This document shows, piece by piece, positions 47,401-56,868 of a stretch of DNA of 64,000 nucleotides. The position numbers and the translations under genes are program-made. The stretch is from NCBI GenBank assembly GCA_013399015.1, contig VWZX01010896.1, positions 1 to 64,000 on the forward strand, read 5' to 3'. Source of the DNA: Galbula dea. Its lineage: Eukaryota > Chordata > Aves > Piciformes > Galbulidae. The notes below the pieces were generated by a model. It ran no database searches, had not been told where the DNA came from, and was given only the letters and a program-made list of their open reading frames with translations. The stretch's first letter is position 1; each line of letters opens with the position of its first letter.

Positions 47401-49532
47401 AAACATTTTTGCTCTTCCTGCAGCCCTGGGGACCGGTGGCAGGAGGGTGCCTGTGTCCTGCTGCCTGCTCCCTGAAGAGAGGAGCCCTGCCAAAGGCTGA
47501 CTTGCAGGAGAAATGGCATTGGGTGCCACTGTGGTGCCCACACCAACGCTGGCTCCTGCCCCAAATCCTTGTCTTGGCTCAGAGCCCTCTTTGCTCTTGC
47601 ACATCCCACAGGAGGGACCCCAGGTACTTGCCATAAACCCCAGGAAAAGTAAAAGTGCTGCCGTTGGTTTCACAATGAAAAGTGCAGATGCCATTATCTC
47701 CCTCATTAACGAGGAGCTTTGCAACTCTCTCAGCTGGAGGAAGCACACAGGAGCCAGCACACTGCCCTGCAGCCCAAAAAACCTGCTTGGGCCAAGACCA
47801 TGACTAGGACCAAGGAGGAAGAAGTGTCCTGAAGCCAGAAGGAGCCCCTGAGGCTGGTGGTGACTAATTTGCAGTTATTTTCCACACGCAAGTCACATCC
47901 CTGCTGCACCCCTGAAGACAGCAGGGGCTGGTTCCAGCAGGCAGAAATCCCAAAGCATGAGGAGAGCCAATGCTCCAAGCTGTGCCCCAGGCTCAGGTCT
48001 CTGCAGACACACACACACAAAACCTTCCTCCCTTGTGCCCACAGCAGCTGCAAGCTGCAAAAAGCACCCAGAATTTCCTCACAAGCAGATTTTGTACAAA
48101 AAGCTGTTCCTGGTGACAACACAGGTTCAAGCCTATGTCCCATCTCCACTCTCCCTGCTTCCCAGCAGGCAGCAGGCTCGGTGTCCTCTGGCCTTTTACC
48201 CTGAGCCACTGGTTGAATTCACTCTCTGCTCTGCAGCCTCTGGGAGGAAAAATGTGAATTACCCTAGGAACAGGCAATGCAGAAATCCAGGATGCTTCCA
48301 TGACAACTCTGTGGGGATTTCTCCACCAGTGTCCTGCCAGCTGATGAGTGCAGGTGATGGCACAGCTTCCTCTCTGCCTGCAAGCTTCTGGACCACCCTG
48401 TACATGGCTGTGCAGCACTGAGCACAGGCACTGGGGACCAGCAGTGCCTCAGCTGGGGCCTTGTGTGAAGAGAATGGCTTGGGCACCCCAATGGAAGCAG
48501 CTTCAGACAGGGCTCCAAACTGCTCCTGTGAGAAAATCCAGGCAGGATGACCTTGGAAGCTGACACGAGGGGTGAGGAGAAAGAGCTCAGCACCACAGAG
48601 ACCAGCTTGGCCAAATCTCTCTGCTGCAGGGAGAAATGAAGTTGCTTGTGTTTGCCTTGGCCATGTTTTGGTATCAGTGCCAGGACCATGGAAGACTTTG
48701 GCATCACTGTGTGCACAAGGCTGGGCTTGTGCTCCCTTCTGTGACTGCAGCATCCTTGCTCCAAATCCCCTCCCTGGTTGCTTGACCCCGAGGCAGGCAC
48801 TGGGTTCCCCACGACACTTGGCCACAGAGCCCACCCTAGGGACCCCTCACTCCTTCCCAAAGGCCTTCCCAAGAGCTTTCCACACTGGAGAGGGATCCCC
48901 TGGTGGAGGACAGCGGCGCAAAGCTGGGTAGAGGTGGGAGGTAAGCCAGGAAATAACACAGCAAAGCTGTCCCGTGGCACAGAGCCCAGCAAGGGTCTCG
49001 GGGGACTCTGCCACCAGGGAGAGGAGACCAACAACGTCAGAGTGGGAGAAGAAACCAGAGCAAGAGTGAGCTTGCTTCCTCCAGCCTGCACCACTCTATC
49101 CTCCTCTTGGCCTGCACCTCACCTCCTGCAAGGGTTGTGCCAGCAGAGCTAGCCCAAGTGCTCTGAATCCCCCCCAGCCCTGGATGCAGCCAGGTCCCAC
49201 CATTCCCTACCCTACCCTGACAGGCACTGCTCCGACCCCAGCGCCCCAGCCCTGGCCCTGCTCCCACAGCATCCTCCAGCACAACTTGGCAAATCATTTG
49301 CAAACCATCTGCTGTCTCAAGAGCAGTAGCTGGGGACCAGGTGCCCCCGTGGAGGCCAGAAGCAGGTTTGGGGCTGAGCTCTAGCTGAAATCCCAGGGGT
49401 GCCCCGTGGAGCCAGCCTGGAGCCGGAAGGCTGGGGCAGAAACAGAAGGGCAGAAAGAAACCTCACGGTACCTATTTTGGCAGCATCCGTCCTCAGGTTG
49501 AAATCCCAGGTCCGTGGCAGCTTGAGGGACAT
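38199..49532 (-). CDS. ARHGAP25: Rho GTPase-activating protein 25 (eleven exons)
   Basis: Cytosolic GAP, Rac-specific and mainly in blood cells in mammals. Exons on the minus strand: 49532-49472, 46488-46295, 44713-44626, 44214-44095, 42435-42228, 41370-41238, 41130-41057, 40525-40404, 40221-40022, 39504-39022 and 38409-38199, about 630 residues (human about 645). MSLKLPRTWDFNLR at the start is the family N-terminus. PH domain about 45-152 (GWLKKQRSIVKNW, RYFVLRGQHLYYYKDED). RhoGAP domain about 157-350 with arginine finger Arg199 in EEGIFRLPG and KLYLRELPEPV. A linker with MQSRKRTQTLPNRK precedes a C-terminal coiled coil (LEKENYEVWAKVVRLNQDLE). All joins keep phase except inside exon 10, where the frame shifts at an N. 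Intron 1 is 3 kb; no TATA box is seen at the 5' end. Confidence 0.96.
38540..38638 (+). mobile_element. CR1 LINE 3' end (ARHGAP25 last intron)
   Basis: Plus-oriented CR1 tail with GTGACCTGGCAGTGCTGG, ATCATCTTTAAGGTCTCTTC and CCATTCTGTGATTCC. Confidence 0.85.
39022..39504 (-). CDS. ARHGAP25: ARHGAP25 coding exon 10 (apparent frameshift)
   Basis: 483 nt between TTTACAG and GTAACG. The frame entering the exon (RADPGAAASS, MQSRKRTQTLPNRK, GHKRTLSHDLFKLLDLHRAS) meets a stop at 39163. The frame leaving it (KEAASPTSSPAEVSKPDEES, KLEKEMELQKRDYEEQIK) is a different one. The switch falls at the N (39205) beside four CCCCAG units. The length is one base too long or two too short for the flanking phases, so a sequencing or assembly error is likelier than a true break. 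Confidence 0.85.
39173..39199 (+). repeat. GGGGCT hexanucleotide repeat in coding exon
   Basis: Four tandem GGGGCT units (coding strand CCCCAG, read as Pro-Gln or Pro-Ser depending on frame) just beside the N at 39205. Likely length-variable and error-prone. Confidence 0.75.
40022..40221 (-). CDS. ARHGAP25: ARHGAP25 coding exon 9
   Basis: 200 nt between CTTCCAG and GTAAGG. Encodes TPQIQKVMTVMISDHADLF, a Pro-rich PPSPPAPQNDK and PRSSVGWGAAEDP. Confidence 0.94.
40404..40525 (-). CDS. ARHGAP25: ARHGAP25 coding exon 8 (RhoGAP)
   Basis: 122 nt between TGGCAG and GTAAAA. Encodes FLHEIQLNSAVNKMSVDNLA and TVIGVNLIRP, the conserved GAP helix with the NKM...NLA pattern. Confidence 0.96.
41057..41130 (-). 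CDS. ARHGAP25: ARHGAP25 coding exon 7 (RhoGAP)
   Basis: 74 nt between ATTTAG and GTCAGT. Encodes GHQDLMKQLSLLPRDNYNLL and SYIC. Confidence 0.94.
41158..41234 (+). mobile_element. CR1 LINE 3' end (ARHGAP25 intron 6)
   Basis: Plus-oriented degenerate CR1 tail: GGTCTCCAGAGGTCCCTTCC, CACCCTCACCATGCTGG and GGGGATTCTGTGATC, ending three bases before the exon 6 donor region. Confidence 0.7.
41238..41370 (-). CDS. ARHGAP25: ARHGAP25 coding exon 6 (RhoGAP)
   Basis: 133 nt between TTGCAG and GTAAAG. Encodes DTDVHTVASLFKLYLRELPE and PVVPWMQYEDFLLCG. Confidence 0.96.
42228..42435 (-). CDS. ARHGAP25: ARHGAP25 coding exon 5 (RhoGAP start)
   Basis: 208 nt between CCCCAG and GTAATC. Encodes VFGQRLADTMAYEQRFGQ, CAEFIREHGLSEEGIFRLPG (arginine finger) and RDAFDAGERPSFDR. 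Confidence 0.96.
44095..44214 (-). CDS. ARHGAP25: ARHGAP25 coding exon 4 (PH domain end)
   Basis: 120 nt between TTGCAG and GTAAAG. Encodes QDSCVLMANSQSEMEEWVKS and RRVLGSASG; the tryptophan of the PH C-terminal helix is present. Confidence 0.94.
44626..44713 (-). CDS. ARHGAP25: ARHGAP25 coding exon 3 (PH domain)
   Basis: 88 nt between ATCCTAG and GTGAGG, phase 0 to 1. Encodes GCLSLQGSTIKEVV and EEGGKFIFEIIP. Confidence 0.94.
45905..46185 (-). mobile_element. CR1 LINE fragment (ARHGAP25 intron 2)
   Basis: Minus-oriented CR1 of another subfamily: TCATAAAACAGTTCAGGTTG, AAGACCTTTAAGATCATGG, CTCTTGGGGAAGGAATTGTT and CCAGCCTAAACCTCTCCTGG. Confidence 0.88.
46295..46488 (-). CDS. ARHGAP25: ARHGAP25 coding exon 2 (PH domain)
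   Basis: 194 nt between CTTGCAG and GTAGGA, phase 1 to 0. Encodes GEAAGGRPGSP, then GWLKKQRSIVKNWQHRYFVL and YYYKDEDDAKPQ. Confidence 0.95.
46489..49471 (-). other. ARHGAP25: ARHGAP25 intron 1
   Basis: Three-kb first intron. Long open frames on the minus strand (for example 49094-48264) carry no recognisable domain and no splice context, so they are not called. A CA-rich stretch lies at 48006-48020. No transposon was recognised. Confidence 0.6.
46716..46734 (+). repeat. GGT microsatellite
   Basis: Six GGT units in ARHGAP25 intron 1, close upstream of exon 2. Confidence 0.8.
49472..49532 (-). CDS. ARHGAP25: ARHGAP25 coding exon 1
   Basis: Encodes MSLKLPRTWDFNLRTDAAKI plus one base, before donor GTACCG. 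The start matches the human protein; a downstream Met in exon 2 (VMSGE, residue 27) could serve a shorter isoform. Confidence 0.9.
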
Positions 49533-50423
49533 TTTGGATCAGGAAAGACTCTCTTGCTTTTGTTGGTCCTTTTTTCCAGCAGGTCTTGCTTAGGAGACAG
49601 CCTGACCGAAGCTCTGATGTCCCGTGGGGTCCAGTCCCCCACCCAGGGCGACAGCTTGGGATGGGTTTGATTTGCCAACGCACTTCCTCCTCCGAGAGCG
49701 CCTCTGAGCGAGCCCAGCACAGCACTTCCCTGCCCTGCTGCCCTGCAGAGCTCTGCTCTGCCTTCCCTGACGACACTGAGGTGATGTTGCCTTTTTTTTT
49801 GTGTGTGCTCCCCTTTTGTTACCCACTTTGGCTGATGCGGAGCTGCAGGAGCCTGGCCCCAGCCCGCAGCGGAATGTGCCAGCCCAGGGCTGTTCCCCGG
49901 GTGCTGCTCGCTGCATTTGAGGAAGTGGTGTCTGGGCTCTGGGTGCCCTCGGAGCTCTGAGGCAGCAGCTTCTGGTGGCCACGGCCAAAGGGTGCAGGGC
50001 AGTGTCCCTGGATGTCCTCCTGCATCCTCCTGTGGGTACCCAGCTGATGTGGGCATCCTTGGAATCCTCTCACTGCAGCTGCTGAATAGCTCCCAAAGTT
50101 GGTCCAAGGTTTAACAGCAGTAGGAGCAAAGTGGGGATGGAATGAGGCTGCTCTTGGAGGAAAGGCTGTGGGTAGCTGAGAGCAGTGAGGGCCAGGGGAT
50201 GTGGGCACAGGGAGCACCAGGACAAGCACAGCTCCTTTCCCTGCCCACAGCAGCGACTGTGTCCTGGTTCCTCTCATTTGGTGCTGCTTCTCCACAAAAG
50301 AAAGGGCTGTGCCACACAGGCTGGGATGCAGGTAGGGTGAGATGCAGCTCCTGAGAGGCAGGATAAACCCCAGGAGGGTTGCTGCATTCACAAACACCCG
50401 AATGGAGCTACATACAGGGCAGT

Positions 50424-50566
50424 GGGGGAGTCTCCATCCCTGGAGGTGTTTCAGAAACATCTAGATGTGGTACTCAGGGACAGGGCTTAGAGGCATGGTG
50501 GTGAGAGGTTGCTGGTTGGACTTGATGGTTTTAGAGGCCTCTCTCAACCTTACTGATTCTGAGGGC
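50424..50566 (+). mobile_element. CR1 LINE 3' end
   Basis: Plus-oriented: CTCCATCCCTGGAGGTGTTT, GAGGTTGCTGGTTGGACTTG and CTCTCAACCTTACTGATTCT. Confidence 0.8.
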
Positions 50567-50955
50567 AGCTGCAAGACATGACAGCATGGCCTGGGTGAAA
50601 GGCTCCAGCCCCTGCTTCCCCCACCCTGGGAAATCCCAGACCCTCTGGAGACAGAAGTTGCCCTGAAGAGAAGCAGAAATGGTGACGTGGGGAGTGCAGA
50701 GGCTGGAGGAGGACACAGCCACTGCTTCCTGTTCTGATTTGCAGCCATCACGCCTGGGATGCACTGAGCCACTTGCAAAGGCTTTGTTTTGGTTCTTTTA
50801 GTGTCACAGTATAAATTGAGGATGTGCCCCTCCAGGGGAAGGAGCTGGAGCCTGAGCTGCCTGTCTGGTCACAGCACAGCCAGGGGGGACCTTGGGGGGC
50901 TCATGTGGTGAGCTGCCCCTGAAAAATGAATTTGTTGCTTTGAGCAGTGACTGAG

Positions 50956-51023
50956 CCAGCCCAGAGATCCCCAGCCCAGAGATCCCCAGCTCAGAGATCC
51001 TCAGCTCAGAGATCCCCAGCTCA
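50956..51023 (+). repeat. 15-bp tandem repeat
   Basis: Four and a half copies of CCCAGCCCAGAGATC or CCCAGCTCAGAGATC in a row. Confidence 0.85.
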
Positions 51024-51157
51024 CATATTCCACTGCCTAAGTCCAAAGCACAAGAAGGCACAGAAAGCAGAGTTATCACAGCAAAGCAGCCCAGCATGGA
51101 ACAAGCCTTCAACATTAACCCAATATCCTGCTTTGAACCCAAACTGCCTGAATTACA

Positions 51158-51402
51158 GAATTCCAGCATGGTTTTGGAAGGGACCTCTGGGGATCATCCA
51201 GGCCAACCCCCCTGCTCCAGCAGGGTCACCCACAGCAGCTTCACCACCAGCACCTCCAGGCCCCCAGCCTTCAGCTCTTGCTGGGGATTGAGCAGCTCCC
51301 CTGTGGGGCTGCTCTTCTCCAGGCTCAGCAGCCCCAGGGCTCTCAGCCTTTCCTCCTGCCAGAGCTGCTCCAGTGCCCTCAGCATCTTCCTAGCCTCCAC
51401 CT
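51158..51402 (-). mobile_element. CR1 LINE fragment, internally deleted
   Basis: Minus-oriented. The 3' tail (TTCCAGCATGGTTTTGGAAG to CACCAGCACCTCCAG) is joined directly to a block that lies about 200 bases further inward in the copies at 26244 and 32286 (CCCCCAGCCTTCAGCTCTTG to GCCCTCAGCATCTTCC). Confidence 0.85.
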
Positions 51403-52378
51403 AATTAACTCTCTTTCTGCTGCACCTTGAGCAGAGAACCCTGAATGAGCCCTGAATCCCACAGCATTCTTCAGAAAGCTAGAGAGCTCTAAGGCTCAGC
51501 CAAGGCTCAGCTATTTCCATCCTTTTTTAACTCTTCAACCTGTTTGTGATTGACCAAAGCCCAGCAGCAGCTTGGGAACCACCTGCCTGTGTGAACAGGA
51601 TGTCACATGGCACTTTCCCCTCCTCTGGAGAGGAAGCAGCAAGCATTTTAGCCCAAACCCAAGCAACTCAGCCCAACACTGCCTGGCTACCCTGCAGCAG
51701 CTCAGTGCAGGTCTCTGGCAGCCCAAAACAGCCCTTCCCAAGCACCTAGAGAGCTGGTCTGGCTCCCTCCTGCTTGCTCCTCTTGGGTGTCTGCTGCCTG
51801 CCTCCAGGTTTGGGAAAGGACATGAGAAACTGGGCAGGTTTTTCCTTAGCAATCCACCCAGGCAGCTTGTTCCTGAACCCAGTGCCCCAGGGGCACTTCT
51901 ACAGGTCAGATCTCAGCCCAGGAGGTTCTTTGCTTTGATTTCATGTCCTTCTTCGCTCAGAATGCCATGGAAAATGTGGCTGGATGGAAAGCTGCAGGAG
52001 AGCTGCTTGCAGAGAGGCTGCCTTGGCTGAGGCTTCCTGTCTCCAGGAAGAGCAGAGCTAGTGCCAGGATTTCCACTGGGAATTTGCAGTTTTCAGTGCT
52101 TGATTTAATGAAGTTGGCACCAGCTGGGGACAAAGAGGGAGGGAGCTCCAGAGAACAGCTAAGTGCAGGCAGAGATGCAGACAGAGCAGCATGGAGGCTG
52201 TCACCTGATGTGTGTGACTCACTCCAAGGATGGGCACAGAGCTCCTGCTGGCTCCTCAGCCTACCCAGAGACCTCAGGGACCCTTTCCTGAACACTGAGA
52301 TGTCCTCCAGCACCTCCTGCTGATGCCATCTCATTACTTCCTAGCACTGCTGAGTAGTGCAGTGCTGGTAGCAAACAG

Positions 52379-52833
52379 AATCAGAGAATCACAGAACAGT
52401 TTAGGCTGGAAGAGACCTTTCAAGGTCATCTAGTCCAACCCCCTGCAGTCAGCAGGGACATCTGCAGCTAGAGCAGGTTGCTCAGACCCTGAAACAACCT
52501 AACCTGGAATACCCCCAGGACTGGGACATCTCCCACCTCTCTGGGCAACCTTTTCCAGTGTTTCACACTCTCAGTGTAAAAAAATTCTTCCATCTAGTCT
52601 AAATCTCCTCTTTCAGCCCCAAACCACCAGCCCTTGTCCTGTCCCAACAGGCCCTGCTAAAAAGTCACTCCCCACCTTTCTGAGAGGCCCTTGAAGGACT
52701 GCAAGGCTGCAGGAAGGTCTCCCTGGAGCCTTCTCCTCTCCAGGCTGAACAACCCCAACTCTCTCAGCCTGGCCTCCCAGCAGAGAGCTTCCAGCCCTTG
52801 GATCACTGCTGTGGCCTCCTCTGGCCCTGCTCC
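52379..52833 (-). mobile_element. CR1 LINE fragment
   Basis: Minus-oriented classical avian CR1: AGAATCACAGAACAGTTTAG, CAAGGTCATCTAGTCCAACC, CCTGTCCCAACAGGCCCTGC and TCTCCTCTCCAGGCTGAAC. About 455 bases, 5'-truncated. Confidence 0.92.
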
Positions 52834-53559
52834 CCCAGCTCCATGTTGCAATGTGCTGCTCAGCTGTGCAGCTCCTCTGAGGACAAGGTGGTGTGATGCC
52901 AGATTTGGGAGGCAGACTCTCAGAGAGGCCATGGTGCTTTGTTGCTGTTGGAGGATTAATTTGTCTGAAGATGCCCACACAGTGTGACAGGAAGCAAGAA
53001 GAGAGCTGCTGCTGGGTTGGTGTGGCTTGGCTGATAAGTCAGAAACAGTCAAAATAAGATGAGAGCTAAATATAGGATGTTTTGCTGCTGAAGAGAAGGA
53101 TGCTGCCCTCCTCACCCCAGGCAGGGCAGGCTGGAATGGAGCAGTCACGCATGCTAAGTGGAATTCCAACCACTTCTCACATCCCCAATGAAATCTTTTG
53201 GGCAGAACAAGCTGCTGTGCAGGGGCAGCAGTGCCAACCCTTCCCTCATCTTGGATCACCACGGGCCTGTGGGATCTGACCACAGCTCCCACTGCAACCC
53301 TCCTGGAGACACAGCCACTTGGGTCCCTTGTGCAGGTCCAATCCTGCCTGTGCGCTCAGCCCAGCTGCAGCCTCCAGGCACAGCTTTGCCACAGCCAGCT
53401 CTGCTCTTAGGGAGATCCCTGAGGAAGGAGACCTAGAGGGTGAGGAACAGGGAGACCCAAGCTGATCTGCTCTCCAGAGCACAGAGAGGAGGTTTGCAGC
53501 CTCTCACCCATGTGCCAACAGCTCTGAAGAAAACTCCTCCCCAGAGAATGGAACTTAGA

Positions 53560-53565
53560 TTTATT
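53560..53565 (-). terminator. CDS2: Probable poly(A) signal of the CDS2-type gene
   Basis: AATAAA on the minus strand, 3.2 kb past the stop, followed by an AT-rich region; the first canonical signal I found on that strand after the stop. Confidence 0.4.
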
Positions 53566-56500
53566 TACCAGTAACATACAGTATATAAATAGGGTAAATA
53601 CTTTAAAATATACAATATATCACATTTGGACATTCAGTCAAAGAAAGGCAACTCTACCTGTGTAGCTAAAACATGAACCAAAAGAAGAATGCAGAGAGAA
53701 AGAAGCAGATGGCAGAAACACCTCAGGTCTGGAGAGCAGGAGCACACAGAGGGTACAGCAGGACAAAATGCAACTCCAGGGCTGGTTACAGAGGGCAGGA
53801 ACCACGGGAGCTCTCCCACCAAACACTGCCCAGACAGCATGGCTGTGGCTGAGAGCTGAAGTCACCCCAGTGGTGCAGCAGTGGCTTTGCCAGCCACAGC
53901 CCTCAGCCTGCTGGACACAACGCAGCGCTCACCAGCAGTTCCCAGCTCTACAGCTTGCAAATGATCTCCACAACCCCCAGTGGATGCACTGCTCCCCTTC
54001 AGGCTGCAGGATGCTAAACTCTTTCCACGGAGCTCTACCCACCAGGGCGAAAAGAGGCTTGGAACTGCAGCCTGTAACTGCCCTGCTGGGAGGGAAGCAG
54101 GGGTAAAGCTGGGAGCTCCTCAGGGAAGTCACCCGCAGGCATTACTGCTGCTGCTGCTCCTCTCCCAGCCCCAGGAAGCCTCCAAACGCAACTGCTTTGC
54201 CCTCCAGCGTCCACATCCAGCACTTACACCCTTCCCCAGGGCCAAGTGCAGGCAGGAAAAGCTCTGTGTTTGGGGTCTGCCCCACGAATTACAGCCACAG
54301 AGGTGCTAAAGGTACAAAGACACCAGCAGGGACTAAAGAGCCATATCTAAAGGTGTTTTCTCTGCAGAGCAGCACATTTGTAACGCTTCTCAACACCAGA
54401 GCTGCTTCTGCTGCCTGCCTTAGGAGCCAGCACCAGGGATTCTGGCAGATGCTGGCAACTGGCAGGGAGAATCCAGAGAAGCTCCAGCTGGGCTGATCCT
54501 CCAGGGCCAGCTTTTCAGGGACCCTGCCACTTCCACAGCAGCTCCCAGCCTGCAGGTGCCCTCATCACTCTGCCCAACTAGCCTCAGCCAGACTACCACC
54601 AAACAGCCTGCATAACTCTCCCTGGGCAGAGGAGAGGGAAACACCCTCATTCTCCTCTCCAGTTCTCAAATTAGGGGCTTGGACCAATATCCTCTAGACT
54701 GACAGAGAATAAATTCCTTTCTCATTCAGGCTGGAAGAGAACAATCTCCACGGCTAGCCCAGCAAAGCCTCTACATGCAATCCCATCTGGTTCTGTTGTA
54801 GCTGCCTGACTCCTGCCAGCAGCTACCCACTCTGCCTGCTGAAAGTCCTTCAGGAAATGGCCCCTTCTCCTCCAGAGTCTGTGCTCTCCATCAAACACCT
54901 GTGTTTGCAGTAGAACAGGCCCAAACTTCTGCCCTGTGGTTCCTGTTGAGGGAGATGGAGCAGAGCTTACCAGGCAGAGAGTCCTACAGAAGTGTGAGAG
55001 GGGTTGGGATCTGTTAATCTATTTACACACACATGCTCTTGCTCACTCAGAGGGAATGAAAGCAGTGGTGGAACCAGAGTATGAACCACAAAGGATTTTC
55101 AGGTGGTTGGTTTTCCATGGCTACTTGGCTAGCTTGCAGCAGGTACCTGTCTTCATGGGGGGGTGTCTGGGTGTAAGGGTTACATCAGTGACTGGCTGGA
55201 AACAGCCACATACTCCTGTGGGGTCTGTCCTTGTCACTCATTCCCCAGCTCAAATGAAGGTAAAGTTTCTCTCTCCCATGTACAAACTACGGAAAGAAGT
55301 AAAATCAGAGTCACCTTGTGGTTGGGAACATGGCACAAGGTGGAAACCAGGGAGGTTTTTCACTACCTGATCCCAAAACAATACAAGTTTTAGCATCTGG
55401 AGGGCTCTCAGGCTTAAATAACACAGAAGTGTGACAGAAGAAAGGGAACTTCTTAGATAAAACTTGCAACTATTAAGTAGAAACTATTGCTGCCATGATT
55501 CAGTAAGCCAAGCAGGACAGAAGCCTGCAGGGAAATGAGCCCAGACTGAAATGCAACACAGACCCTGACAAACTCAGCAGCACAACACCTAGAACTCAAG
55601 TAATAAACAGGTGATAGACATGATCCCTGAAAGAAAACCAAAGCCCTCAGCTGAGAGCACCAGCAGGGCTGTGCCAAACAGCTGCAGGGTGCTGGAGCCC
55701 TAGCCAGCAAACCTCAGGAGAAAAAAGGAGCAAAAACAACCCCCCCCCCAAAAGCTGGCAATTGCTCATCACTGAGTTAAATATCCCAGTGAGGGCTCTG
55801 CAACCACAGGGAAAGCAACAAGGGTGGTTCAGTCTTTCTGAAAGGTTACTGGATGGGTGGAAAATGAACCAAGGTATTGAAAGGGTTGTTCTTCCTTGGC
55901 AGGAATTACTCAGTGAAACTTCAATGGTCTTTGAAACCTATTTACTGCATTCACTTTGGAAGCAACTGGAGCCTCCCACATTCCCAGCAAGCCACTACCA
56001 GTCTCTTGACTCCCTGTCCCCAGTCTATTTGTGGTTCCATGGGTTATCCAAATCCTATTTGCCCAAATCTCAGCCATAAGGGAGGAGTGGGAGAGGCACT
56101 GCAGACACCAGCAAGTGCAAATAGCTGCATGTGCCTGGCTGGGGAGAGGAAACGGAGCTCAGCTAGCGCAAGTTCCTCTGGCAACTATCAGGGCCTCGTG
56201 CTCCCCGTGCAGGCTGCAAGGAGCCTGCAGGCAGGCACAAAGGAGCCTTTCTGGGGCAATGAACACTGCATTCCCAGTTCCCACTGCAGAAAGTGATGGT
56301 CCCCAGAGCTGCCACCCTGATCTCAGCCCGGCACAGCAGCCAGGGGAGCTGTATGGCTTCACCCTCCTGCTGCCTCCCGGGCACAGAGGAGGTTGCAGGG
56401 ATGATGCTTTGGGCATTCGCTGGATGAACAGGCTCCTGGGAAGCCTTCAGCTCTGCCCACACCCATGGATGCTTCAGAAGAGACCAGGAGGACAGCTGTA

Positions 56501-56738
56501 CCCTTCTGCTTCAGCCAGCAGTCCTTCCATGCCTTACCTCCTCTGCTACAAACCCCCAGTCTCCTTCTTGGAACCAAAGCTCTACAAATACATTAAAAAC
56601 CCCCCACAAATGCAAACATTTACCAAGAGAGGAAGAAAAGTTACAGTGAAATGAGGCCTTGTTATTGTCCTAAAGCAGGCAAGCCAGGAATCTCCTGCAG
56701 GAGGCTGGTCTGTCTGCAGTCCTGCTCCCACCTCCCCT
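53560..56738 (-). other. CDS2: Probable 3' UTR of the CDS2-type gene
   Basis: From the stop codon at 56739 down to AATAAA on the minus strand at 53560-53565. The stretch has no exon-like frames and no CR1, unlike its flanks, which fits a long 3' UTR as known for mammalian CDS2. The extent is inferred. Confidence 0.4.
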
Positions 56739-56868
56739 CTAGGCGTCCTCCGAGGGCCCCAGCACGCCCCTGTCGGCCAGGTGAGCTCTCAGCGTGTTGA
56801 AGATGTGCAGCTGCTGCTCTGGCCGGAGGGTGAGGAACTGCTGGATCAGTTTGCTTGGGTTAGGACCC
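56739..56868 (-). CDS. CDS2: CDS2-type last coding exon and stop
   Basis: Starts after CTGCAG, stop TAG at 56741-56739. Encodes GPNPSKLIQQFLTLRPEQQL, HIFNTLRAHLADRG and the end VLGPSEDA. Confidence 0.95.

Larger units (their letters stand above)
49533..53559. other. ARHGAP25 5' flank to CDS2-type gene 3' end
   Basis: About 4 kb between the ARHGAP25 start and the poly(A) signal of the next gene. No PROKR1-like receptor exon or other gene was seen. An ETS/PU.1-like GAGGAAGTG at 49919-49927 lies about 390 bases upstream of the ARHGAP25 start. Three CR1 fragments and one 15-bp tandem repeat are listed separately. Confidence 0.5.

Noticed and set aside
48264..49094. 276-residue minus-strand open frame in ARHGAP25 intron 1
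   Set aside because: No domain, low-complexity composition, lies inside an intron between two good splice sites.
38199..49532. ARHGAP25 as a pseudogene because of the exon 10 frame change
   Set aside because: All other exons, splice sites and the catalytic arginine are intact, and the shift coincides with an N and a repeat; sequence error is the simpler explanation.
49493..50107. 204-residue minus-strand frame reaching into ARHGAP25 exon 1
   Set aside because: Wrong frame for exon 1 and no similarity to the family; probably 5' UTR and promoter sequence.
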